42,554 nt of DNA from CAYRGQ01 sp964444885 (GTDB taxonomy: Bacteria; Bacteroidota; Bacteroidia; Sphingobacteriales; Sphingobacteriaceae): the NCBI GenBank assembly GCA_964444885.1, contig CAYUIZ010000011.1:1-42554 (forward strand). The letters are read 5' to 3'. Positions 24,475 through 33,975 of the stretch are shown here, piece after piece. The position numbers were made by a program, and so were the translations under genes. The notes beneath the pieces were generated by a model. It did not search any database and was not told the DNA's origin. It saw nothing but the letters and a program-made list of their open reading frames with translations. The number at the start of each line of letters is the position of its first letter. The stretch's first letter is position 1.

Positions 24475-25557
24475 ATGATAAAAAACACTGCGCTTACCGA
24501 TGTCCACATCGCCTTAGGAGCGAAGATGGTTCCATTTGCCGGTTTCAATATGCCGGTGCAATATTCAGGGATTAACGACGAACACGAGGCGGTTCGCACC
24601 GCGGTGGGCGTATTCGATGTCAGCCACATGGGTGAGTTTATCCTGAAAGGCGACAACGCACTAGATCTCTTGCAACGCATCTGCTCCAACGACATATCCA
24701 AGCTGTACGGCGGCAAAATCCAATACACGTATCTCCCCAATGAAACGGGGGGGATCGTCGACGATTTATTGGTTTACTGTATCGACGAAAAAACCTACTT
24801 GCTGGTGGTCAACGCTTCCAATATCCAAAAAGACTGGGATTGGATTAGCAAGCATAACACCTTCGGCGTAGAGCTGAAGGATATTTCCGAACGGACGGCC
24901 CTTTTCGCCGTACAAGGACCTAAGGCCAGCAGGGCACTCTCGTCGCTTACCGACATCGACTTGGGTACCATGTCGTATTACTCGTTTGAGAAAGGCGTCT
25001 TCGCTGGCGTAGACAACGTGCTGATATCAGCCACGGGATACACTGGCGCCGGTGGTTTCGAAATTTATGTAGATAATAAAGACGCGCAGACGGTGTGGGA
25101 CGCTATTTTTGAAGCAGGTAAGCCCTACGGCATCAAACCGGTAGGCCTGGGCGCGCGCGATACGCTGCGCCTGGAGATGGGCTTCTGCCTATACGGCAAC
25201 GATATCGACGACACGACCTCGCCGCTGGAAGCCGGGTTGGGCTGGGTGACGAAGTTCACCAAGGACTTCGTCAACTCCGAAAACTTGAAAAAGGAAAAAG
25301 AGGCGGGATTGGCGAATAAGCTTGTCGGTTTTGAGATGCTCGACCGTGGCATCCCTCGGCAGGGCTATGCGATTGAAGATGCAACAGGCAACGCCATCGG
25401 ACGGGTAACCTCCGGCACGCAGTCGCCCACGCTGAAAAAGTCGATTGGATTGGGTTACGTCAGCACGGCTCATGCCGCACCGGGCACGGAAATCTTTATC
25501 AATATCCGCGATCGCCAGCTCAAGGCTGTGGTTGCCAAGCCGCCTTTTGTCAAATAA
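24475..25557 (+). CDS. gcvT: Aminomethyltransferase (glycine cleavage system T protein)
   Basis: Transfers the methylene group from aminomethyl-lipoyl H protein to tetrahydrofolate, releasing ammonia. The 360-residue length is typical. Motifs: KMVPFAGFNMPVQYSG, VFDVSHMGEF with the catalytic-region aspartate, GGIVDDLLVYCID (folate pocket), TGYTGAGGFEIYV, GLGARDTLRLEMGFCLYGND, and the C-terminal barrel with VGFEMLDRGIPRQGY, IGRVTSGTQSPTLKKSIGLGYV. The ATG at 24475 is preferred over an in-frame TTG at 24463. The other glycine cleavage genes are not adjacent, as is usual in Bacteroidota. Confidence 0.96.
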   Translation: MIKNTALTDVHIALGAKMVPFAGFNMPVQYSGINDEHEAVRTAVGVFDVSHMGEFILKGDNALDLLQRICSNDISKLYGGKIQYTYLPNETGGIVDDLLVYCIDEKTYLLVVNASNIQKDWDWISKHNTFGVELKDISERTALFAVQGPKASRALSSLTDIDLGTMSYYSFEKGVFAGVDNVLISATGYTGAGGFEIYVDNKDAQTVWDAIFEAGKPYGIKPVGLGARDTLRLEMGFCLYGNDIDDTTSPLEAGLGWVTKFTKDFVNSENLKKEKEAGLANKLVGFEMLDRGIPRQGYAIEDATGNAIGRVTSGTQSPTLKKSIGLGYVSTAHAAPGTEIFINIRDRQLKAVVAKPPFVK

Positions 25558-25568
25558 GAAATCACGTG

Positions 25569-25600
25569 TATCCCCGGGGCTGCTTTGCGCCGCGGGGATA
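25569..25600 (+). terminator. Hairpin between gcvT and comB, probable terminator
   Basis: TATCCCCG pairs with CGGGGATA (8 bp); after one mismatch, GGC pairs with GCC around an 8-base loop. It sits 11 bases past the gcvT stop. Only a weak T-rich stretch follows (TCTTGCTATC), so termination may be partial. Confidence 0.5.
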
Positions 25601-25658
25601 TCTTGCTATCCGCTGGTCCCGCTATGGGCCTTCGTGAACAATCCACATTATCGCACAC

Positions 25659-26390
25659 ATGCCAACACGAAAAATCAGCGTTTGCCTTAGTCCGGCATTG
25701 CTGTCCACCTTTGACTTAACCGGTTCCATTGCCGTTGTTATTGACATATTCCGCGCCACCTCGTCTATCTGCTACGGATTAGCAAACGGCGCTTCAGCCA
25801 TCATTCCTGTCGCCCAAGTGACCGAGTGCCTCGCCTACCGCGATCATGGTTTTCTGCTCGCAGCGGAGCGCGACGGCCGGGTTGTGGAGGGTTTTGACTT
25901 TGGCAATTCACCGTTTTCGTATACAGCAGACCGCGTAGCGGGTAAAACAATCGTATTGACAACGACGAATGGAACGCGGGCCATCCAGCTTTGCCAAGAC
26001 GCTGCGCATATCGTCATCGGCTCCTTTGGGAATATCGACTCGCTCTCCGATTGGCTGCATACGCGCAGCGAAGACGTGGTATTGGTATGTTCGGGCTGGA
26101 AAGACCACGTCAATTTAGAAGACTCGCTATTTGCCGGTGCCTTAGTCGCTCGCTTGCAAAGCGAAACCGCCGTATTGGACGACGCCGCACGTTTGGCTTT
26201 CAGCCTGTACGGTTCGGGCAAAGATAATCTGGGCGAATTTCTTCGGAACGCCTCGCATACCCAGCGCATGCAGCGCCTCAACATAGGCCGCGATGTGGAG
26301 TTTTGCCTGCAGGAAAACACGTCGCCTGTTGTTCCTTACTTCCGCGACGGCAAACTCGTCGATGCGATGGGGGAAGCGCGGGTACCATAA
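25659..26390 (+). CDS. comB: 2-phosphosulfolactate phosphatase family protein
   Basis: Family that removes phosphate from 2-phosphosulfolactate in coenzyme M synthesis in archaea. In bacteria the physiological substrate is often unclear. The 243-residue product shows the family segments VVIDIFRATSSICYGLANGA, AAERDGRVVEGFDFGNSP, TTTNGTRAI, VIGSFGN and VLVCSGWKDHVNLEDSLFAGAL, with conserved acidic Mg-binding and phosphate-binding residues. The ATG at 25659 directly precedes the first beta strand. It converges on the PUL, and its end at 26390 marks the left limit of that locus. Confidence 0.88.
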   Translation: MPTRKISVCLSPALLSTFDLTGSIAVVIDIFRATSSICYGLANGASAIIPVAQVTECLAYRDHGFLLAAERDGRVVEGFDFGNSPFSYTADRVAGKTIVLTTTNGTRAIQLCQDAAHIVIGSFGNIDSLSDWLHTRSEDVVLVCSGWKDHVNLEDSLFAGALVARLQSETAVLDDAARLAFSLYGSGKDNLGEFLRNASHTQRMQRLNIGRDVEFCLQENTSPVVPYFRDGKLVDAMGEARVP

Positions 26391-26472
26391 CGATCGCTGG
26401 GACTGGCAAACCACCCGGTTCGTGACCCGGCCGCGCCTGGCATTGGAGCAACGGAGACGACAGGGAAACCAA

Positions 26473-27897
26473 TCAAAATTCGCCCATGTCGGCCAGTTCC
26501 GCTTTCATCAAAAAGACGTTATACGGCATCCACATCGACATCGTGAAGTACAAGTCATCGCCAGTAACGGACAGCGGATGAAAGTACGAGCCATACAGCT
26601 GGGCATATTCGCTCCCGGCTGCCAATTCGTACGGTTCGCTCCACGGGCCCGTCAGCTCTTCAGCCGTCCGCATCGTAATATTGTATCGGTCGGCATTGAA
26701 ATACGCGATAATCCATTTCTGGTGTTTTTGATTGTAAATGAAGGAGAGCTCACCCACTTTATCATCGATGATGACCGTAGCCTGTGCCTCGTCCCCCACC
26801 AACCACTGCTGCGCGGCGGCATTCCAGTAGGCGTATGCCTCCTGATTTTCGATGTCCGACTCCCTGAATCGTGCTAATCGGGCAGGGCTATCACGTCCGG
26901 TTTCCGTACCGATCATGTATACATAGCCGTCCTTCTTAAAGTATCCCACTTGTCCAAACCCGCTGTTTGCCCCAAACCTGACGTCTTCGCATTTGGACCA
27001 GCTTTGGCCGTTATCCGCCGACTTGTACATGCCCGAATAATTGGTAACCCAGCCTGTCCAGGATTTCAAATTGAAATAATGTACGTAGTCATGACCGTTC
27101 GCGCGTATAGCCGCGGTGGGAATGGAGGTCCAGTCCCCATTACCGGACTGATCCTTTCCTGCTGCTATAATTTCGCGGGCATTGCCACCATTGTCTTCCG
27201 CCATGCGGGTGATGGTAAGCCCATCCTCCAGGTTCGTGTCGGACGAAAAACCCAACACACTGCATCGCCAACTGCCACCATTGGGGCCCGGACTACTGGG
27301 ATTGGGTGCGAAATCGCTGCCATAGGTATCGCCGAAGAAAATGCCATAGTTGCCCGCTTCCATTTCCCACATGATTCCCAAATCCGTGCCGCCGACATTC
27401 CATTCGGTCGCCGTATTCACGGGCGTGGGGAACGGTTCGTCCCGCAACGGACGACCCGTAACCCGTGCTATCCGATCCACACTGCGGAGAAAAAATCCCC
27501 AGCGATTATCAACCGCAAGAATGAGCTCCTTCGAGATGTTCCCGTCCTGATAATGCGCACTTAACACCAGACTGAACGAGGTCGGGTCGGACGCTTCAAT
27601 TGGATATTCCAATCGGTACGCCTGTGACAATTCCTCCCGGTTTATACGCCGGGAATAACTGCTGCCGCCACTCTTCCTCACCCGGATGTGGTCGATCTTT
27701 TCCATGTTCTGGAAGGTCAGCACCGTGCCTGCCGTCTTGGTCTCCTTGTTGGGAATAAGGACGGCATCAGCCGCTGCTATCTCGTCGATCGGCACATACT
27801 TCTCCGAATCCGGCCCATCACTACACGACGTCAACACATGCAGATAGCTAACGGCTATCAGACATATGTGCAGCCATCTACTTGCCACTATCACCAT
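26473..27897 (-). CDS. DUF4185 lipoprotein (GH183-like, putative endo-D-arabinanase), module 2
   Basis: A 474-residue predicted surface lipoprotein. The signal peptide ends in a lipobox (VLTSC, Cys about residue 25). An Ig-like N-terminal region (about 30-140) precedes the DUF4185 domain (about 145-474), whose hallmarks are VTGRPLRDEPFPTP, VGGTDLGIMWEM, YGIFFGDTYG, a SADNGQSW strand, YFKKDGYVYMIGT and ARLARFRESDI. DUF4185 contains the GH183 endo-D-arabinanases. Conserved acidic residues in GGTDLG and FGDT are intact, but I cannot say which ones are catalytic. It is the last gene of the module and nine bases after the small lipoprotein gene. It is clearly paralogous to the DUF4185 gene at 35010-36440. 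Activity on D-arabinan is inferred. Confidence 0.85.
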   Translation of the reverse strand: MVIVASRWLHICLIAVSYLHVLTSCSDGPDSEKYVPIDEIAAADAVLIPNKETKTAGTVLTFQNMEKIDHIRVRKSGGSSYSRRINREELSQAYRLEYPIEASDPTSFSLVLSAHYQDGNISKELILAVDNRWGFFLRSVDRIARVTGRPLRDEPFPTPVNTATEWNVGGTDLGIMWEMEAGNYGIFFGDTYGSDFAPNPSSPGPNGGSWRCSVLGFSSDTNLEDGLTITRMAEDNGGNAREIIAAGKDQSGNGDWTSIPTAAIRANGHDYVHYFNLKSWTGWVTNYSGMYKSADNGQSWSKCEDVRFGANSGFGQVGYFKKDGYVYMIGTETGRDSPARLARFRESDIENQEAYAYWNAAAQQWLVGDEAQATVIIDDKVGELSFIYNQKHQKWIIAYFNADRYNITMRTAEELTGPWSEPYELAAGSEYAQLYGSYFHPLSVTGDDLYFTMSMWMPYNVFLMKAELADMGEF

Positions 27898-27906
27898 TTT
27901 TTCTCC

Positions 27907-28326
27907 TTACGGTATCGTTATCACGGTACCTTCCGAATACACCCGATCGGGCTTGCCCACCTCGCGGGCATCATCCAATAAGTAACCGTGAAGCTTGATA
28001 ATAAACCGGTTGTCCCGCTCACTATTGATCGGGATATCGTGCGAAGCCGTACCCTCGCCATGAACGGTGATGATTTCGCGATAAATATTGTTTTCTACGC
28101 GTTGTATACTCACCTCCAGCGGCCGCCTAAACGCAGGCGATATATCGGCAGGTATCGTCCATGACAACCGAACGGCACTGCCCTCTTGGGTGTACGAGGC
28201 GTTTTCGATTTTCGGCAACGTCTGCGCAAAAGCTTTGCTGTCCAGCACATCCCGGTCATGGCAACCGGATAACATGACCGTTGCAAACACAACAGCCATT
28301 ATGCAAATAATCTTTTTCATTTTCAT
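27907..28326 (-). CDS. Small PUL lipoprotein (DUF4945-like)
   Basis: A 139-residue lipoprotein. The signal peptide has a hydrophobic core and a lipobox (MLSGC, Cys about 22) followed by HDRDVLDSK, a start I associate with DUF4945-type proteins beside SusD genes. The rest is one fibronectin-like beta sandwich (SAVRLSWTIP, then LEVSIQRVENN and FIIKLHGYLLDD). Probably a surface accessory or glycan-binding protein. Two in-frame ATGs (28326 and 28320) are both plausible. It lies 12 bases after SusD of module 2. Confidence 0.65.
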   Translation of the reverse strand: MKMKKIICIMAVVFATVMLSGCHDRDVLDSKAFAQTLPKIENASYTQEGSAVRLSWTIPADISPAFRRPLEVSIQRVENNIYREIITVHGEGTASHDIPINSERDNRFIIKLHGYLLDDAREVGKPDRVYSEGTVITIP

Positions 28327-28338
28327 CAGCTTTTATCG

Positions 28339-30096
28339 TTAATAGCCCGGATTTTGGGTGTAGTTTCCTTTTGCCCAATTGATTTGAGGCTGCGGGATGG
28401 GAAAAAACTCATCGCGCCCCGGCGTGAAGCGGGCGATATCCATCCACTGGAACCTGTTTTTTTCGACCGCAAAGTAAGCATTCATGGTTTCGTCCAGGAT
28501 TCCCCACCGTTGCAGATCAAAAAAGCGGCGTCCTTCCCCTGCCATCTCCAGGCGGTTTTCCCATTGCAGGGCCTTCCAGGCAAACTCCTTGTCCCAGGTG
28601 CAGTTCACGCCGGGCTGGTACAGCTCGATGTGGTAGTCCAATACCGGCGACCCATCGGGCATAACCAATCTTCCCGTGCTATTGGCCGCCCGTTCGCGGA
28701 TCTGGTTAATCAGCGGTAAGGCTTCGTTCCAACGATCGAGCTGGATCAACACCTCGGCCTTCCACAAGATAACCTCGTCATACCGGATCATCCGTTTATT
28801 CATCGAGTTGAATTGCCACCCGTCATACAACAGGCAGTTGCAGTCTGGCTCCGGCAACTCCTTGACGGATTTCAGATACCCGTAATCGGCGCCGTTGCGG
28901 ATGCCCTGACGTTCAAAAATCACGTTGGGGTTATACTTCCACGGCTGGCCAGGCGCCGCAATGGTGTGGCTGAAGCGTGGATCGAAGGTGTTTTGCCCAA
29001 AGAAAACCTGATCGCCATCGGCATAGCTGCCGGTGTTGTACGTGTCAAACAAGGGCAGACCGTCCGGGCCTGTTTTGAAGGCATTAGCCATCGAATAGCT
29101 GATATGATGGAATCCGCAACACTGGAACCCACCCCATTGGAAGGGATGGTTCAGCCCTTCGCTCCGATTGATCTTTCCGCCGGTACTGCTTCCGTCATCG
29201 ATGGAATATTGAATCTCCCAAATGGATTCTTTGGTGTTATTATCAAACGCAACGTCAAAGTTTTCAGCAAAATCGGGTTGCAAGCCTACTTTTCCGCCTT
29301 CTTGGGCCGTCAATTTATCCAGATAGGTCAATGCTTCCGCAAGCTTTTCTTTATTGATATGCACAACCGCGTGATGGTCGTCCTGCTCATACGCCATGAA
29401 CAGCAGCACACGCGCGACCATGGCGGTAGCCGCGTTTTTGTCAACGCGCCCTTTCTCGGGTTGCACGTCGGGCAGGCGGGTTTCGGCGTCCTTGAAATCG
29501 GCCAGTATCCGTTCCCACAAGTATTGGTCGTTGCCCTGCTCCGTCTCGCGATTGGTGACGGCCTCAAACTCTGCCGTAGCGCCTACGACATTTTCGTCGA
29601 TATAGGGCACGTATTTGAAGAATTGTTTCAGCCGAAACAACGTGAACGACCGCAGGAATTTAACTTCGCCGATCCGTACGTCCCTGAGCGGAAACTCCTC
29701 GACCGATATGGCGTTCAGCCGTTGTATGGCCGTATTGCACCGCTGGATAATCTGATACGACACATACCAGGGATAATCGAGCGGCCAGCCGTTGGCATGC
29801 ACGCCCACGAAGGTTTCCATAAAATGCCATCCATCGCCATCCCATGTGCCTCCACCGCCTTTATACGAATCATCGGAACGCATCGAACCGCTCCACCAAG
29901 GCGAAAAAGGCGAATCCCAGGAGGGTATATCGGTTATCCGGGCGTAGGCAGCCGTCACGAAGCCCTCCATATCATCGGGCTTCACCAGGAGCGATTCGTC
30001 CAGAACTTGCTTTGGAGCAACATTAAGTGCGTCAGTACAACTGAGCATGGCCGATAAGACGGCAACAGAAAATATAATAGTTTTAAACTTCTTCAT
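28339..30096 (-). CDS. SusD/RagB family nutrient-binding outer membrane lipoprotein, module 2
   Basis: Surface lid that captures glycan pieces and hands them to the SusC channel. The 585-residue protein has a lipobox near the N-terminus (AMLSC, Cys about 19). SusD features follow: the N-terminal region LDESLLVKPDDMEGFVTAAYA, TPR-like helices with VKFLRSFTLFRLKQFF and AATAMVARVLLFMAYEQDD, and the C-terminal region VILWKAEVLIQLDRWNEALPLINQIRERA and ENRLEMAGEGRRFFDLQRWG. It ends IPQPQINWAKGNYTQNPGY, the usual SusD tail. It begins 10 bases after the SusC stop, so the two are cotranscribed. Confidence 0.95.
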   Translation of the reverse strand: MKKFKTIIFSVAVLSAMLSCTDALNVAPKQVLDESLLVKPDDMEGFVTAAYARITDIPSWDSPFSPWWSGSMRSDDSYKGGGGTWDGDGWHFMETFVGVHANGWPLDYPWYVSYQIIQRCNTAIQRLNAISVEEFPLRDVRIGEVKFLRSFTLFRLKQFFKYVPYIDENVVGATAEFEAVTNRETEQGNDQYLWERILADFKDAETRLPDVQPEKGRVDKNAATAMVARVLLFMAYEQDDHHAVVHINKEKLAEALTYLDKLTAQEGGKVGLQPDFAENFDVAFDNNTKESIWEIQYSIDDGSSTGGKINRSEGLNHPFQWGGFQCCGFHHISYSMANAFKTGPDGLPLFDTYNTGSYADGDQVFFGQNTFDPRFSHTIAAPGQPWKYNPNVIFERQGIRNGADYGYLKSVKELPEPDCNCLLYDGWQFNSMNKRMIRYDEVILWKAEVLIQLDRWNEALPLINQIRERAANSTGRLVMPDGSPVLDYHIELYQPGVNCTWDKEFAWKALQWENRLEMAGEGRRFFDLQRWGILDETMNAYFAVEKNRFQWMDIARFTPGRDEFFPIPQPQINWAKGNYTQNPGY

Positions 30097-30106
30097 GATT
30101 CAAAAT

Positions 30107-33100
30107 TTAAAAAGTGACATTCACCCCAAACGTTGCGTAAAAAGGCGTCAAATACCCGTAGCCCGGCATCTCCGGATCAAAACTGGTAAACCGGTCGTCG
30201 CCCCAGCTCTTCTTCAGGGTAAACACGTTCCTGGCCGAAGCGTACACGCGCAGGTGCTGCATGTTCATGCGGCTGGCGAGCGCCTGCGGCACGGTGTACC
30301 CCAATTCGATATTGCGCAGTTTGAGATAGGAACCGTTTTCAACCGTATAGCTGGAAAGCCGATGTTCGGCATTCAGCGTCGAGTTGGTGATGGCCGGTAT
30401 GTCCGCATTGGGATTATCAAAAGACCATGCACCCAAAATCCGCGTGGGGTGGTTCTTATGGGTAGGCACGCTGATATTCCACAAATCGGACTCATATTTC
30501 CATGCGTTATTGACCTGATTGCCGAACACGCCCTGGAAAAATATATTCATGTCGAACTGCCCATAGCTGAGGTCTACCGTCAAGCCACCGAAAAAGTCCG
30601 GATCCAGTATGCCGATATAGGTTCGGTCATGCAGCTCTTGCACAATACCGTTTCCATCCAAGTCCTTGTACCGGATACGTCCGATGGCTTTGCCCGCTTG
30701 GTCGGCGTGCGCATCGACTTCTTCTTGGGTTTTGAAAATCCCATCCGCCACTAAACCGTACAGGATATGCGGGGTGCGCCCTACCACGAGGTCATGCACG
30801 CCGTCGCCGGGATATTTGTTGATCACGTTCTCCGGAAGGCTGACGATTTTAGTTTTGTACGAACCCAAATTGGCCGATATGCCGTACCGGAAAGTTCGCT
30901 CAGGATCGCTTCGATAGCCGATTTCGAACTCCACGCCTTGGTTGTTCATGTCTGCCCCGTTAATCCAGGGCTCGCCACCCTCGCCCATTGCGGCGATATA
31001 GGGTGTTTGCACCAGGATATCCCGCGTCTTCTTGAAGTAATAACCCAACGTACCGCTTAGCCGATAGTCAAAAAGGCTAAAATCTACCGCCACATCCGTT
31101 TGGGTAGTCGTCTCCCATTTCAGATCCGGATTACCCAGCCAAGTACGGCGGTAACCGGAAAACAGCGGCCCCGTCTCATTGCCCTCTATCGGATAGGAAG
31201 TGCCAAAATAATCGGTTGTGAACGGCGTCGAAGTGTAACCTCTCGGCAGCCCTTGCACGCTCCCGTTTGCGCCCCATCCCGCACGTAATTTCAAATCCGA
31301 CACCACGGCGTTATCCGCCATAAAGGCTTCGTTGCTCAGCCGCCATCCTGCCGAAAATGCCGGGAACACCGCGTACCGGTTATTGGCTCCGAAAAGCGAT
31401 GACCCATCCCTGCGCAATGTTGCTGAAAGCAAATACCGGTCGTCATAGGCGTAGTTTGCCTTTCCGAACATGGAAAAATACACATACTCATCGGCTGAAC
31501 TTCCGAGGGAATATTTCGTACCCGTGGTAACGCCGATATGGGCAAAATCCCGATCTTCTAAATAAATCCCTTCCCGCCGCGCGGTAAAGCCCTCTTGCAC
31601 GAAACGCGTGTATTCCACACCGGCCACGGCATCCAGGCGATGCTTTTCTCTTTCCATGTTGTAGGAAAGCGTATTGGTCCACACATAGCTTAAGGGGTGG
31701 GATTGGCCACTCGACACGTAGTTCTCCCCATCACTGTTACGCCCGCCGGTTTCGGACCAAAGTTTCTCCACCGTACGATTGTAAGCGTTGCCGTAGTCGA
31801 CACCAAACTGCGTGCGGGCGGAGATCCCTTTCCAAATATCCAAGTCCATGAAAATATTGCCGATTACCTTCACGTAGTTGGCGATATTATCCTGATTATC
31901 AGTCAGCACCCGAACTGGATTTGTAAAATCGTCAAACCCTGCCGCACCTGCCCAGCCATTGTTCACGTCGTAAACAGGCACCGCCGGCGGATTGATCAGC
32001 GCCCACCGCATCTGATTCGCGTCCCGGTACTGGAGGTAGGAAATCGCGAGGTTTTCGCCAATCCGGAGACGGTTGTCCAAGAGGCTGTATTCCGTATTCG
32101 CCCGCATGGAATATTGGCGGAAAAAGGTGTGAATCTGCGTACCTTCATTATCATAATAGCCTAACGAAAACAAACTCCGCGACCGCTCCGTGCCGGTGGA
32201 TATGGCAAGCTGATGATTCGTCATCATGGCAGGCTGAAGGATTTCGCCCAGCCAGTCGGTATCCGAGCCGGGCACCGTTTGTTCGGCGTTCAGCCACGCT
32301 GCAGGCCGCACCGATTCCAATACAGGCCTGCCGTTATCACCCCTGTGCCACGTAAACTCGTACGTAGACGGCAGGGACATCGGTATGCCATACACTTGCT
32401 CGTCATAGGCATACGCGCTGAATGTAGCCCGGCCGTACTGTTCCGCATTCATTAGCGTCGGCTTTTCCAGCACCTTGCTCAATGCAATGCTGCCGTTGTA
32501 TTCCACCTTGGTCTGTCCGGCTTGCCCCTTTTTTGTTTGAATGAGGATAACGCCACCCGAGGCCCTTGCGCCGTAAATACTGGCGGAGGCCGCGTCCTTA
32601 AGCACCTGAATGGATTCGATGTCGCCCGCGTTGATATCCCGCAGGTTCAGGTTTTCAGTAGGCATGCCGTCCAGTACGATTAACGGCCGTACAGCGCCAG
32701 ACAGGGACGAAAGCCCCCTCACTTGCACCGTCACGCCTTCAGCGGGATTGCCCCCATTGGTCGTGATGTGTACGCCCGACAGCTTGCCTTGCAGGGATTT
32801 CATTGCGTTTGCCGCTGGGTTTTTGACAATATCGCTGGCCGTAGCGATGGCAATAGACCCCGTCACGTCTGCTTTGCGCTGGGTCATATAGCCCGTCACA
32901 ATTACCGCGTCCAGATCCCGGACGGATTCGTTCAGTACAATATCCAACACGGATTGGGACGTGATAGCCTGCTGTACGGTTTCATATCCGATTGCTGTAA
33001 ATACCAAGGTGGTGGCCGTGGGGGGAATATCGATTCGGTAAGCACCGTTATCGTTACTCATCGACGCTACCTGCGAACCTTGCACCGTCACGGTCACTCC

Positions 33101-33340
33101 CGCGATGGCTTCGCCGGTTGCATTGCGGATATGGCCCGTGACCGTTCGCTGCTGGGCTGCTGCTGTTGTTTCCACAACTTCGTTTCGGCGCTCGTCCAAC
33201 CTGTTTGGCACTGAGCCCGAAGCGCCCACTGGCACAATAAAGAGGGCAAGAAACAAGATGGCCAACGTCATGACAGCCCTATACTTCAAGATCTTATTAC
33301 AGGCCCCGTGGGACGCCTGATCTAAATATTTCTTATACAT
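30107..33340 (-). CDS. SusC/RagA family TonB-linked outer membrane transporter, module 2
   Basis: TonB-dependent importer of oligosaccharides, 1077 residues. Order: a long signal sequence (hydrophobic core about 22-42), a carboxypeptidase-regulatory-like domain (about 68-140; VTGHIRNATGEAIAGVTVTV), a TonB box region (DLDAVIVTGYMTQRK), a plug domain (LQGKLSGVHITTNGG, VLDGMPTENLNLRDIN, VLKDAASASIYGARASGG) and a large 22-strand barrel ending YATFGVNVTF. No STN domain is seen, so signalling through an ECF-sigma/anti-sigma pair is unlikely. AAAGGA is placed just before the ATG. It lies after a 635-base non-coding region that probably carries its own promoter. Confidence 0.95.
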   Translation of the reverse strand: MYKKYLDQASHGACNKILKYRAVMTLAILFLALFIVPVGASGSVPNRLDERRNEVVETTAAAQQRTVTGHIRNATGEAIAGVTVTVQGSQVASMSNDNGAYRIDIPPTATTLVFTAIGYETVQQAITSQSVLDIVLNESVRDLDAVIVTGYMTQRKADVTGSIAIATASDIVKNPAANAMKSLQGKLSGVHITTNGGNPAEGVTVQVRGLSSLSGAVRPLIVLDGMPTENLNLRDINAGDIESIQVLKDAASASIYGARASGGVILIQTKKGQAGQTKVEYNGSIALSKVLEKPTLMNAEQYGRATFSAYAYDEQVYGIPMSLPSTYEFTWHRGDNGRPVLESVRPAAWLNAEQTVPGSDTDWLGEILQPAMMTNHQLAISTGTERSRSLFSLGYYDNEGTQIHTFFRQYSMRANTEYSLLDNRLRIGENLAISYLQYRDANQMRWALINPPAVPVYDVNNGWAGAAGFDDFTNPVRVLTDNQDNIANYVKVIGNIFMDLDIWKGISARTQFGVDYGNAYNRTVEKLWSETGGRNSDGENYVSSGQSHPLSYVWTNTLSYNMEREKHRLDAVAGVEYTRFVQEGFTARREGIYLEDRDFAHIGVTTGTKYSLGSSADEYVYFSMFGKANYAYDDRYLLSATLRRDGSSLFGANNRYAVFPAFSAGWRLSNEAFMADNAVVSDLKLRAGWGANGSVQGLPRGYTSTPFTTDYFGTSYPIEGNETGPLFSGYRRTWLGNPDLKWETTTQTDVAVDFSLFDYRLSGTLGYYFKKTRDILVQTPYIAAMGEGGEPWINGADMNNQGVEFEIGYRSDPERTFRYGISANLGSYKTKIVSLPENVINKYPGDGVHDLVVGRTPHILYGLVADGIFKTQEEVDAHADQAGKAIGRIRYKDLDGNGIVQELHDRTYIGILDPDFFGGLTVDLSYGQFDMNIFFQGVFGNQVNNAWKYESDLWNISVPTHKNHPTRILGAWSFDNPNADIPAITNSTLNAEHRLSSYTVENGSYLKLRNIELGYTVPQALASRMNMQHLRVYASARNVFTLKKSWGDDRFTSFDPEMPGYGYLTPFYATFGVNVTF

Positions 33341-33975
33341 TTCCTTTGATTTATAATGGTAAATGGCTACAATTTGATGATGAGATTACTCATGGAGACC
33401 CGTTGGGTTATCGGGAAAAATGCAAGCCGCGTCCGATTTTTTGATGCACAAGGGGTCATTTTTTTTCGTATTCTATTCACATAAACCCTCCTTTCATTGG
33501 TTGTTGGATAGATCCGAAGCAAGCGGTGCGGGCTGCCTCATGATCATAATTAGGTATCAAAAACAAACGGTACCAGACCGTTGATAAGAGGTGTTTCTGG
33601 CACGACGCGGAAACCGAAGGAACCGGATCAGGCGATGCACCGTGCGGCACACCCGATCAAATTCGCCAGTTTAAACCAATAGCCTCCACTAGGTTCATAC
33701 CGCACAGACCAACTGGCCAAAAAACACCCACACCTTATCACATTAGATGATCGTGATTAACGGCTACAACAAGCACATGAAGGCCTAACGATCGGAAACA
33801 ACCGCGTGTTCATAATTTATTAATTCAAAGTACGCTGCATTACAGGCCGATTCAAACCTCTGATAAAGCATATTATGACTGTTTTTTGTCACACAAAAAA
33901 TAGCAAAACAATACACGTCAAATCATTTCTTAGCGCAGGGTGCGCAACAAAATGCAGTAATATCGGACTAAAGAA
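33341..33975 (-). promoter_or_regulatory. 635-base non-coding region upstream of module 2
   Basis: It separates the phosphodiester glycosidase gene from SusC of module 2. No credible gene is present. Read on the minus strand, TTTG (33856-33853), 20 bases, then TACTTTG (33832-33826) is a near-consensus promoter with one base missing in the -7 box. Inverted repeats are AACGGT-accag-ACCGTT (33566-33582), extended by TATC and GATA outer arms, and TTTTTTGT-cac-ACAAAAAA (33882-33900). GCGCA-GGG-TGCGC (33933-33945) near the upstream stop could be a weak terminator. A long leader of this kind suggests independent control of module 2. Confidence 0.4.

Noticed and set aside
28813..30057. Open frame of about 414 codons on the plus strand
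   Set aside because: It is antisense to the SusD gene of module 2, has no domain resemblance or signal, and arises from G/C-rich third codon positions.
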